From Mariniblastus sp. (GTDB taxonomy: Bacteria > Planctomycetota > Planctomycetia > Pirellulales > Pirellulaceae): a stretch of 41,670 nt of DNA. Within the stretch, counting starts at the first letter, position 1. Every line of letters starts with the position of its first letter. Below, piece after piece: positions 16,696-24,390 of the stretch. A program made the position numbers and the translations under genes. The stretch is from NCBI GenBank assembly GCA_029247405.1, contig JAQWLH010000002.1, positions 1 through 41,670 of the forward strand, read 5' to 3'. The notes below the pieces were generated by a model. That model made no database searches and was not told where the DNA came from. It saw only the letters and a program-made list of their open reading frames with translations.

Positions 16696-17058
16696 GATCT
16701 GCACCAATTAGGTAAGCTTGATAAAAAATTTCACCGCAATGGACGCCCGGTATACTTTAGTCAAATCAACGGTTTTTTCCTATAAAATTCGATTTAACTA
16801 CTTCGAAACCATCCCTCTGCAGCGAGGTTGAAGCTGCTTTTAAAGCACGAACCGATTCGGCCCAAGAATCTCGAAGAGTGGATGAAATTCGTCCTTTATT
16901 TCTGTCTAACCGGGTGGAAAAAATTGAGCCGGTTTCTCAAGAAGATCCGATTTACGTATTTGTTGCCCTTAGGCCAACGCCTATGGTTAACTCAAACATC
17001 TTTGGCAAAAATTCAATTGACTTACTTAGTCGTCGACTCGCTCGGAGAAAGTACAAAA
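16696..17058. promoter_or_regulatory. Divergent intergenic region between giant protein and HlyD genes
   Basis: These 363 bases must hold the start signals for both directions. The left third is AT-rich, with TATACT at 16751-16756 and TATAAAAT near 16781, but no convincingly spaced -35 partner was found for either strand. The frame of the HlyD gene stays open back to an ATG at 16828; I treat that extension as non-coding because it would bury the signal peptide. Confidence 0.4.
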
Positions 17059-18063
17059 GTGAAAAACACAATATTTCAATCTGGCGGCCGAATGACTCTG
17101 AAGACTGTAACAATTATCCTGTTTTTAACGGTTTTCATGAATTGCTTAGGGCATTTCGAATCAACTGGTTTTGGACAACAGGCAGGGGTACGAAACGATT
17201 CGGTGCCAGCATTTGCTATCACCGAGTCCAAAATTCGCGTGCCTTCGGCTGTTGTGAAAATCGCTGATGCCATTTCAGTGCCAGCTGAATACAACGGAGT
17301 TTTGACCCATATGTTGGTCAAGGAAGGGCAAATCCTCAAAGAGGGAGATCTGGTCGCGAAGATTAAAGATTCGGAACTAAGACTCCAGCTTGTTCGCGCA
17401 GAATACGAAAATCAGATCGCCAATTTAACTGCTAAAAACGACGTAGATATTCGATTTTCACGAAAATCAAGTGACGTGGCGCAGTCGGATGTTACTCGAT
17501 CTCTTGAGTCAAACACCCGAGTCCCCAACGCAGTACCCGTTGCTAAACTTGAACGACAGGTATTGGAGCGTGACAGGACGCTTCTTCAACTGGAGCAAGC
17601 TGAACGCGATTTTGAAGTTGCAAAACTCAAAAAGAACTTGACGAAGAATCAAGTTGAGCTTTCCAACCTGCTTTTACAGAAAACCGAAATTCGTGCTCCC
17701 ATTTCTGGGATGGTGACTGCTGTCGAGCGACAAAGAGGGGAATGGGTTGAGCCAAGTGAAACGGTGATCCGCCTGGTAAAAATTGACCGCCTCCGGGTCG
17801 AAGGTTTCATCACCGCAGAAAGTGCCTCCAAGGTACGAATTGGCGCTCCGGTTGAAGTCAAGTTCACGCAGCAGTGGCTCAAAGACTTTAAATACCAGGG
17901 CACCATCGTCTTTGTCGATCCAGAAGCCAACCCGATCAACTCTCAAATCGTTGTTTGGGCGGAAATCAACAACGTCAACAATCGACTGGTCCCGGGATTG
18001 CGCGGTGACATTCTCATTGACACACGTCCTCAAGCAGTTCAAAACGAAGTAAACCAACGTTGA
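17059..18063 (+). CDS. HlyD-family periplasmic adaptor (membrane fusion) protein
   Basis: A 334-residue exported protein. GTG 17059 is chosen because GGAGAAAG (17044-17051) sits 7 bases upstream; the product then begins with a short basic region and the hydrophobic core TVTIILFLTVFMNCLG (residues about 15-30), a signal peptide or anchor. The mature part has the two halves of a biotinyl-lipoyl domain (ISVPAEYNGVLTHMLVKEGQ and KTEIRAPISGMVTAVERQRG) flanking a coiled-coil hairpin (about 115-190), then a beta-barrel domain (VEGFITAESASKVRIGAPVE). Such adaptors link an inner-membrane exporter to the outer envelope. No ABC or RND pump is adjacent; instead an M50/HlyD composite follows 70 bases downstream, and the giant repeat protein lies divergently upstream, suggesting a dedicated export or maturation unit. 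Confidence 0.88.
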   Translation: MKNTIFQSGGRMTLKTVTIILFLTVFMNCLGHFESTGFGQQAGVRNDSVPAFAITESKIRVPSAVVKIADAISVPAEYNGVLTHMLVKEGQILKEGDLVAKIKDSELRLQLVRAEYENQIANLTAKNDVDIRFSRKSSDVAQSDVTRSLESNTRVPNAVPVAKLERQVLERDRTLLQLEQAERDFEVAKLKKNLTKNQVELSNLLLQKTEIRAPISGMVTAVERQRGEWVEPSETVIRLVKIDRLRVEGFITAESASKVRIGAPVEVKFTQQWLKDFKYQGTIVFVDPEANPINSQIVVWAEINNVNNRLVPGLRGDILIDTRPQAVQNEVNQR

Positions 18064-18133
18064 ATTCGAAATCTTTTTTGATTGCATAATCCAGCCAGTG
18101 GTTTGTTAATTCATAGCTTTTGAAAATTCATTA

Positions 18134-20296
18134 ATGAAACTCAAGCTCCGGCAAGATCTCGAATTCATCGAACGGACCCTGAAGCTTGATGACTGCTGGG
18201 TAGTCAAAGATCCGATTTCTTTTAATCACTTTCTTTTTTCCAGCCGGGAATTCCAGCTCCTTCAGCTTTTTGATGGTGTCCGAACAGACGAGGCAATTCA
18301 ACGAATCTGGCAAGAAAAGTATCGGACAAAATCGCTTTCTATTGATCAGATAGGTCAATTCAAAAATCGCTTGGTCAATGACAACCTCGTTTCCGTCGAG
18401 GAATTCGGCTACGGGCAATTGGTCTTTGACAATCAAGGCCCCAAGATCACCAACCACCTCAAAAACCTCATACTCTCACCATTAGTCATTCGGTTGAGGG
18501 GTGTTAATCCAAAACCACTTCTAGATTTCTTGTCCTGGGTCGGCTGGATTCTCTTCCATCCGGCCGTCGTGTGTCTGGTGATTTTCGCGGCAGTTCTCAC
18601 GTTGCTCTTCATCTTGGGGAACGCTGATGAATTGGCATATCGGATACCTACGATTTCCCAATTCCTTTCGACGCAGAGCATGATTAGTTTCATCATCTCG
18701 ATTTCAATTGTCAAAATTCTGCATGAGCTTGGGCATGCGATGGCTTGTCGACGCTGCGGTGGCGAGTGTTTTGAGATCGGCCTCATTTTTTTGGCGTTTA
18801 TCCCCACGCTTTATTGCAATGTTTCTGACGCATGGACATTTCGCGAACGCTGGAAGCGACTTTTAGTGTCGTTTGGCGGAATCTACATTGAAATAATCAT
18901 CGCTTCGATCGCAGCCTTGATCTGGATGTCAACGGGCCCCGGCTTATTGAATGCGATGATGTTCAACATTGTCCTGTTGTGTTCAATCAACACAGTCTTG
19001 ATTAATGGAAACCCACTGCTCAGATACGACGGTTATTACATGCTTTCAGATTTGACTGAGCAGCCCAATCTCAGCCAAATTTCCAAAGCCGCTCTCGACT
19101 ATCAGTGGAATTCGTTGTTTCGCGCTCCAAAACACGAAAAGACTTTTCCACGCTGGATTATGTATTATTCAATTCTTTCATTTGTCTATCGTTGGTTCGT
19201 TCTCGGATCGATTATGGTGATGGTCTATGTCTATCTAAAAAGCATGGGGCTTCGCGTTTTGGGACAGTATGTCATTGTTTTCTTATCACTTGGATTGTTC
19301 TTAAGACCGCTCATGTCTGGATCTCAAAAGCTCAGGGCAACCCGACGTAATCAATGGGGGCGTTTAAGTCTCGTCCGCTCCGCCTTTCCAATCTCGATCT
19401 TTTGCTTAGTGGTAGCGCTGTTTTTCTGCTTGCCAATCCCGAGTCATGTTCGTTGCAATTTTTTAGTTGAAGCCGAATCACCAACTTTGATTTATGCACC
19501 CTCCCGAGGCAAATTGACATTTATCAATGCTCCCTACCAACCCGTTCACTCTGGCCAAACCGTCGCGTTAATTGATAGTGTCAAAATCAATGAACAGTTG
19601 CGGGAGGTAAAAAACAAACTTAATCGTGCGCAAAACAACTTGGAGAAACTCAAGTTAAGAGAAAACTCAGAACCGTTGGTTGCTTCGCAAATTGCGGTCA
19701 CCCAAAAAAACATCGAATCCAGTAGAGAAGAACTAAAATTACTCGCAGACAAGCATGCAAAACTAACGGTGCAGGCTCCCGTCGATGGCGTCCTGATACC
19801 TGCCGGAATTCGAACCGACATCTATCAAGACGCTTCGGTTAAAACACGGCAAGGACGTCCCACCGACAAAGAAAATTTGAATTGTTTCGTTGAACGCGGT
19901 GAAGAACTCTTTTCGATCGTAGCGGAAGAGAAAAAAACAGTGACGCTCTTTATCGGTGAACGGGAGATTGACTTTGTCAAATCAGACCAAAAACTCAAAC
20001 TGATGTTTGTCCAACAACCGGGTGACTTATTTGACGGACTGGTTGGCAAAATCTACGAAGTCGACGTCGATCTCAATCAAAAATCTGTAGGTGATATCGG
20101 TTTGGAAACTTATCAAGATGCAGCCGGAAAGATTAAGAGTTCGCAAACCCCTTACCGGGTCACTGTCAAATCAACTGAAATTCCTACGAATGCATTTGCC
20201 GGTTCTAGCGGACGCGCGAGAATTTCCATTCCCCCGCAAACCTTGGCTCAAAAAACCAAAGACTTCTTCGAGCGTTTAGCCGAATTTGAACTTTGA
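18134..20296 (+). CDS. PqqD-like / M50 site-2-type metalloprotease / HlyD composite membrane protein
   Basis: A 720-residue protein with three regions. Residues 1-90 (DCWVVKDPISFNHFLFSSRE, LFDGVRTDEAI) resemble a PqqD-type peptide-binding domain. Residues about 125-440 hold multiple transmembrane segments with the zinc metalloprotease motif HELGH (197-201) and the M50-type NPLLRYDGYYMLSD segment (about 293-306, D299 as the likely third ligand). Residues about 440-705 form a periplasmic HlyD-like arm with lipoyl half-motifs (LIYAPSRGKLTFINAPYQPV, LTVQAPVDGVLIPAG) and a coiled coil between them. Known relatives include YydH-type proteins near peptide or efflux systems. Both zinc motifs are intact, so cleavage activity is plausible. 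I infer that it works with the upstream HlyD adaptor, perhaps on the divergently encoded giant protein. The substrate is unknown. Confidence 0.87.
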   Translation: MKLKLRQDLEFIERTLKLDDCWVVKDPISFNHFLFSSREFQLLQLFDGVRTDEAIQRIWQEKYRTKSLSIDQIGQFKNRLVNDNLVSVEEFGYGQLVFDNQGPKITNHLKNLILSPLVIRLRGVNPKPLLDFLSWVGWILFHPAVVCLVIFAAVLTLLFILGNADELAYRIPTISQFLSTQSMISFIISISIVKILHELGHAMACRRCGGECFEIGLIFLAFIPTLYCNVSDAWTFRERWKRLLVSFGGIYIEIIIASIAALIWMSTGPGLLNAMMFNIVLLCSINTVLINGNPLLRYDGYYMLSDLTEQPNLSQISKAALDYQWNSLFRAPKHEKTFPRWIMYYSILSFVYRWFVLGSIMVMVYVYLKSMGLRVLGQYVIVFLSLGLFLRPLMSGSQKLRATRRNQWGRLSLVRSAFPISIFCLVVALFFCLPIPSHVRCNFLVEAESPTLIYAPSRGKLTFINAPYQPVHSGQTVALIDSVKINEQLREVKNKLNRAQNNLEKLKLRENSEPLVASQIAVTQKNIESSREELKLLADKHAKLTVQAPVDGVLIPAGIRTDIYQDASVKTRQGRPTDKENLNCFVERGEELFSIVAEEKKTVTLFIGEREIDFVKSDQKLKLMFVQQPGDLFDGLVGKIYEVDVDLNQKSVGDIGLETYQDAAGKIKSSQTPYRVTVKSTEIPTNAFAGSSGRARISIPPQTLAQKTKDFFERLAEFEL

Positions 20297-20418
20297 GCCG
20301 GACGACCGACTCTTCCGGACATTACCAATTTGACTCATCGTTGCCGGCTGCCAGCCCGCTCATCAGACAACGCCCACCGCTCTTAGGCCTTTCTCACCAG
20401 CACCCATGATTTCGTTGA

Positions 20419-22044
20419 TTACTGATTCGTAAAAACAAGAAAAATAAGCACGGCAAACGCAATTAGCCCAGCTAAAAAGACAAGCTGTGACATTAAAGAC
20501 AGCGTCTCTTCTTTTTGTAAAACAGGAGAAGTCCATTCCAACTCGCCCTGGTTTTCGTCAATTCGATCAAAAACGCCCGAGGCAAAAAATGAAGATTCAT
20601 TGGATTCACCAACGCCCACAAAGTAACATCCGGTAAAGCGAGGAAAGTCTTCGGTATCAGCATGAAAACCAGTCGTTAGCGTCGTCTCAAGGCCTTCGTA
20701 AAACTTGGCATAGATCCAACACAGAAACTTAACCATATTCCGATTTCCATTGACGTGTCGCGAACTTAAGGCGTCACGATGTGTAAAGATCGAATAAATA
20801 TATTGATCAAAATTCTCTACAGACTCGTTGGAAATTTCCTTGAGGTGTTCCACCGATGGATTTTCCCAGGAACGGTAGCTCTTACCAAATCGTCGCTTAG
20901 TAAAGTCCTTACCTTCGACTTCGCTTAAGCGGAAAACAAGCTCTCGACAACCTTCGTAATTTTCAAACCCGTTGACGATTGCGGTGACTGTTGAGACCAC
21001 CTTGGTGGTTTCGCAGACGAGGGACAAATCATTTTTAACTTGTCGCGCCAATTCGCCAGGAAATTCTTCGACCAGCCGAGAGGCCATACAAACAACAATT
21101 CCATTGAGAGCACACACTGGATTCCGATGCCGATGCAACAGCTCACAAACATGCTTGAGCCGACGTTTTTGATTCGCCTGTTTTTCACGACTTGAGAGGC
21201 GTTGAGTGTTTGCTTTTTGAGTTGACGCAGGAGCGGGTCTCCGACTTTCGGTCGTCGATGGAGTGGCTGCTACTCCCAGGTCACCGGGTTTAATCGTGGC
21301 CGAAAAATTGCCTCCTGACTCCACAGCACCTACCGGCTCCATGTCGCTTGCAACGCCCGCCGGGTTGTTCCCTTTGCCCAATGCTCTGACATCAATCGTG
21401 CCTGTAAAACCCTCTTCTGAATACTCGCTCTCGGGAGAGCTTTGATTGATATATCTTGCCAGATCTTTTGTTAACTGACTGACGTTTCCGATTCCGGTCA
21501 GAAAAACATAAATCTGATCAGCAGCTCCATACCAGTGCATCGCTTGCCCGTCAGCGGTTGCGTGAGTGAAGTCGAAACTTCGCCCGGACGCCCCCATCAA
21601 ATGCTTGATCATTTTGCCGTCAGGCATGCCAAGCACCAAATAAAGCGGTGTTTCCTTGATTTGGATTCCGTTCTTATTCAAGGCCTCGAGCCCAGCTTCA
21701 AAAGCAAGATCGATATCCGGAAACGGCGATTTGGGAGGCGCAAGAAAAACCCTGACGCCGAAATAAATCACCAGTGGTGTCGCAAGTGAAAGCAAAATCA
21801 GTTTGAAGAGGTGATACTCTTGAACGGCGTTGGTTCCGTCGATGTTTTTGTAGACGAGCACTGTATGCACGATCGTTACCAACATCAGGAAGATGAAGCT
21901 CATTAACGCCGCAAGAACTTCAGGTCGAAGGGTTGGCAGTTTCCGTAAGCCGGGAATGACCCGACGCATAAATCCCCAAACCCCTGCAAACGGGGTGAAC
22001 AAAATTGCCAGGAATCGGCCGATATACTGATTCAACAAATGCAC
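20419..22044 (-). CDS. tssM: Short TssM/IcmF-like T6SS membrane-complex protein
   Basis: 541 residues, third in the tssK-tssL-tssM order. Two N-terminal transmembrane helices (about 43-66, 81-101) are followed by a cytoplasmic GTPase-like region beginning TPLYLVLGMPDGKMIKHLMG, which matches the TssM position of PWYLVLG followed by a P-loop; here the GxxxxGK(T/S) motif is not preserved. A Ser/Pro/Thr-rich linker (about 220-290) leads to a region like the second part of the TssM cytoplasmic domain (LNGIVVCMASRLVEEF, TAIVNGFENYEGCRELVFRL). A final hydrophobic helix ends the protein (about 516-538). Canonical TssM is about 1100-1200 residues with a large periplasmic domain, which is absent. It may be a planctomycete-type minimal TssM, or the rest may be encoded elsewhere. 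Assignment rests on operon position as well as sequence. Confidence 0.72.
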   Translation of the reverse strand: MHLLNQYIGRFLAILFTPFAGVWGFMRRVIPGLRKLPTLRPEVLAALMSFIFLMLVTIVHTVLVYKNIDGTNAVQEYHLFKLILLSLATPLVIYFGVRVFLAPPKSPFPDIDLAFEAGLEALNKNGIQIKETPLYLVLGMPDGKMIKHLMGASGRSFDFTHATADGQAMHWYGAADQIYVFLTGIGNVSQLTKDLARYINQSSPESEYSEEGFTGTIDVRALGKGNNPAGVASDMEPVGAVESGGNFSATIKPGDLGVAATPSTTESRRPAPASTQKANTQRLSSREKQANQKRRLKHVCELLHRHRNPVCALNGIVVCMASRLVEEFPGELARQVKNDLSLVCETTKVVSTVTAIVNGFENYEGCRELVFRLSEVEGKDFTKRRFGKSYRSWENPSVEHLKEISNESVENFDQYIYSIFTHRDALSSRHVNGNRNMVKFLCWIYAKFYEGLETTLTTGFHADTEDFPRFTGCYFVGVGESNESSFFASGVFDRIDENQGELEWTSPVLQKEETLSLMSQLVFLAGLIAFAVLIFLVFTNQ

Positions 22045-22117
22045 AAAATACCTCGGTTTAATTTAACGCTTGGCCGAACTCCGCCGACCTTCTTGAGCAC
22101 GATTCAACAGGGGAAAC

Positions 22118-22798
22118 TTAACGCAATCCGGCAAACAGCAGGTACGCAAACAATCCACCAAAAGCAAAAGTAGCGAACAGCAAAGAAGACACGAAACTTG
22201 CTCTTGCTGCCAAGGGAAGAGCGCCCATCCCTTCTCGATCGACCACCTCAAGGCTTCCTGAGGTTTGACCAAGCGGAATCATGCTAGCCGCTCGTTTTAA
22301 CCATTCACGCAGATCCGTCGGTAGATTCCGCCTGTTGACAAAATCCACTGCCCGTTCGACATAGGCCGGGTTCTGGTGGCGAAGGTCCATGTAGATTCCT
22401 CGAAAACCCAAGAGCACGCACAAGAAGTAAACTTCGATGGCGTTCCGGTTTTGAAGCGACTCTTCGGCCTTTTCGTAAAACGCGTCGTGTGCGTTCTTGG
22501 TAGCGAAATAGTTCACTTCCAGTGAATTATTTTCCCACCAGTTTCGCCCCTCCCAGTTTAAGGAACGACATTGTTCATCAATCCAGGCAACCAGGGCGTA
22601 TTGGATTAACTCCCATGTCTTGCGACTTCTGGGCTCAAGCTTTTTTCGAGCTTCGTTAATCTTGCCAGAGATGGCTGCATGTCCATCCTTGATCTCTTCA
22701 ATCCTAAGTGCCGGGCGATTTTGATCGGTGATCGTCTCTATCCACCAAAGCGCCGTGTTAAACACTGGAGTTACAGCTAGTGCGAATTCTCGTTGCAT
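22118..22798 (-). CDS. tssL: TssL/DotU, T6SS inner-membrane protein
   Basis: A 226-residue DotU-family protein that joins TssM in the T6SS membrane complex and contacts TssK. Family features are the helical cytoplasmic domain with LIQYALVAWIDEQCRSLNWEG, NWWENNSLEVNYF and AIEVYFLCVLLGFRGIY, followed by a single C-terminal transmembrane helix (about 200-222). ATG 22798 is chosen because it starts four bases after the tssK stop and has AAAGG upstream; an upstream in-frame extension would overlap tssK. There is no peptidoglycan-binding extension. The 73-base gap to the TssM-like gene suggests one transcript with tssK. Confidence 0.93.
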   Translation of the reverse strand: MQREFALAVTPVFNTALWWIETITDQNRPALRIEEIKDGHAAISGKINEARKKLEPRSRKTWELIQYALVAWIDEQCRSLNWEGRNWWENNSLEVNYFATKNAHDAFYEKAEESLQNRNAIEVYFLCVLLGFRGIYMDLRHQNPAYVERAVDFVNRRNLPTDLREWLKRAASMIPLGQTSGSLEVVDREGMGALPLAARASFVSSLLFATFAFGGLFAYLLFAGLR

Positions 22799-22802
22799 TA
22801 AA

Positions 22803-24263
22803 TTACCTTTGATCCTTGACCGCAAAAACGGCAAACTCCATGGCGACCTTGCGATCCCCTGCTTTCATTTCGAGTGTTTGATGTTGTTCCAATTCAGTTA
22901 AGTTGGCAACTTGATCCGCATTGAATCGAAATGCGATGGAGCAACTAGACTTTGCATCGTCCCAAGCCTCGTCAATTTTAAACGAGAAGAATCGCCATTT
23001 TTGAGAAATGGGCAGGACCGATGGCAACGGTTTTACCGAGCCAAGTCTAACTCCGCGAGCATGCCGCTCGTAGAAAAAGTCTACTTGATTGGGGGCTCCA
23101 ATCTTAAACACCCATTCGCCTTGCAGCAGGCTCAAACACTCCGCTGAAGGTAAATCGATTGAATGCAAGCCAAGAATGATTTGCCAGTCACGACCGAACC
23201 ACTCAGGCTCTAATGAAACTTGAAGTTTTGGTTTTTGGAGAATCTCCGGTCCCGTTCCTTTGAAAAATCGTTGGAAGTAGCCGGCATCTCCCACATCAAT
23301 CAGTGTTTTGATACGTGTCAAAGCCCACGAAAAGATTCCAAAAAGATCTTCGTGATTGTAGCGCGGCATGTTGCCGTTGTCTTTTTCAGAACCAAACACC
23401 GACAATCGTCCAATGATTTGGCACAATGCCGTGTAAGCGTCAAAAGGATGGACACCCTCGGTAAACGAAAGACAATTTAGCGTTCCAAGCGATTCGTTGA
23501 TGGAACGCAACAGCATAAGGCTGTCGACCGCACCCGCCCGCTGGGTAGAAAACGAAATGCCGGCGTCAACAACCTGTCGCCTGACAATGTCGCCCCGGCT
23601 TTTTAATACGTCATACACCGCCTCCATCACATTACGCTGCAAGGGAGCGAACGATTGAGTGGTTAAACAGGGCGGGAAGTAGTTTGCGTCCTGAATCAGT
23701 TTCGCATCAACTTCTCGTGAACGTACCAACCGAAAAATTGGAATCGTCTCAAATCCGGATAAATCATCCGACTCAAACAGAATTTGAGCATTGAAATCTT
23801 TGATTTCAATTTCCTGCGGATTGCCCCCAATCGACTCGTCTTCAACTTGCTTAGGCAAGGCGATAAAACGTGATTGAAGATCATTTCCATTTAAAGCGAC
23901 ATTCCGCCGAGACATTTTCAGATGAGGGATTCCAAGAAACACCTTGATTCCGCTATTCTTCCTCAGGAACTCATCGAACCTCGGATCGGTTTCGCTTTTC
24001 TGGTTCAAGTCGACTTTGTCGATGATCGAGGAATCAAAGGACAGGATTGTGCCTTGTTTTGTTCTCGCTTGAAATCGAACAAGATCTATAATCTGATTAT
24101 CCAAGGCGTCTTCGTTAACCTGAGACCGATATAAACCCCAGTTGAACGCTGAATCAAATGACGATGAAACGCCGATCAACTCTTGCCAGAACCGATCGGC
24201 TGACTGAAAGTGTTGGGGGCGCAGAAAAAGCCCTTCGCCCCAATGAAGTTGCCGATTTTGCAT
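22803..24263 (-). CDS. tssK: TssK, T6SS baseplate-membrane connector
   Basis: TssK trimers bridge the T6SS baseplate to the TssL/TssM complex in the cytoplasm. The 486-residue product opens with the family signature LHWGEGLFLRPQHFQ near the N-terminus and contains the expected GIFSWALTRIKTLID and FGRDWQIILGLHS segments; length is close to the usual 440-460. ATG 24263 is preferred to the upstream in-frame TTG 24281 because LHWGEG normally lies within the first ten or so residues; the ribosome site is weak in both cases. It is the first gene of the minus-strand tssK-tssL-tssM unit and is divergent from the FHA-DUF4123 gene, so both probably share the intergenic control region. Confidence 0.95.
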   Translation of the reverse strand: MQNRQLHWGEGLFLRPQHFQSADRFWQELIGVSSSFDSAFNWGLYRSQVNEDALDNQIIDLVRFQARTKQGTILSFDSSIIDKVDLNQKSETDPRFDEFLRKNSGIKVFLGIPHLKMSRRNVALNGNDLQSRFIALPKQVEDESIGGNPQEIEIKDFNAQILFESDDLSGFETIPIFRLVRSREVDAKLIQDANYFPPCLTTQSFAPLQRNVMEAVYDVLKSRGDIVRRQVVDAGISFSTQRAGAVDSLMLLRSINESLGTLNCLSFTEGVHPFDAYTALCQIIGRLSVFGSEKDNGNMPRYNHEDLFGIFSWALTRIKTLIDVGDAGYFQRFFKGTGPEILQKPKLQVSLEPEWFGRDWQIILGLHSIDLPSAECLSLLQGEWVFKIGAPNQVDFFYERHARGVRLGSVKPLPSVLPISQKWRFFSFKIDEAWDDAKSSCSIAFRFNADQVANLTELEQHQTLEMKAGDRKVAMEFAVFAVKDQR

Positions 24264-24300
24264 ATTAATTTTATCTTTCAATTGACTGCAGCAGAACTAT

Positions 24301-24329
24301 AAAATAGCCACTGACTTGCCCCTCGTAAA
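24301..24329 (-). promoter_or_regulatory. Possible sigma70-like promoter for tssK-tssL-tssM
   Basis: On the minus strand TTTACG (24324-24329) and TATTTT (24301-24306) are separated by exactly 17 bases and lie about 40 bases before the tssK start. Each hexamer matches four of six consensus positions. The call is weak and rests on spacing and position. Confidence 0.3.
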
Positions 24330-24390
24330 TCGAAATCACGCCAGACCTCCACGAAATATAACAGATCTGCACTAATAAGAAATTTGAGTA

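Noticed and set aside
16828-17058. In-frame upstream extension of the HlyD gene to ATG 16828
   Set aside because: It adds 77 residues unlike any signal sequence and places the hydrophobic leader internally. GTG 17059 has a good ribosome site at the right distance.
24282-24305. TTGACT followed by TATAAAAT as a plus-strand promoter for the FHA gene
   Set aside because: Spacing is only 10-12 bases, too short for a sigma70-type promoter.
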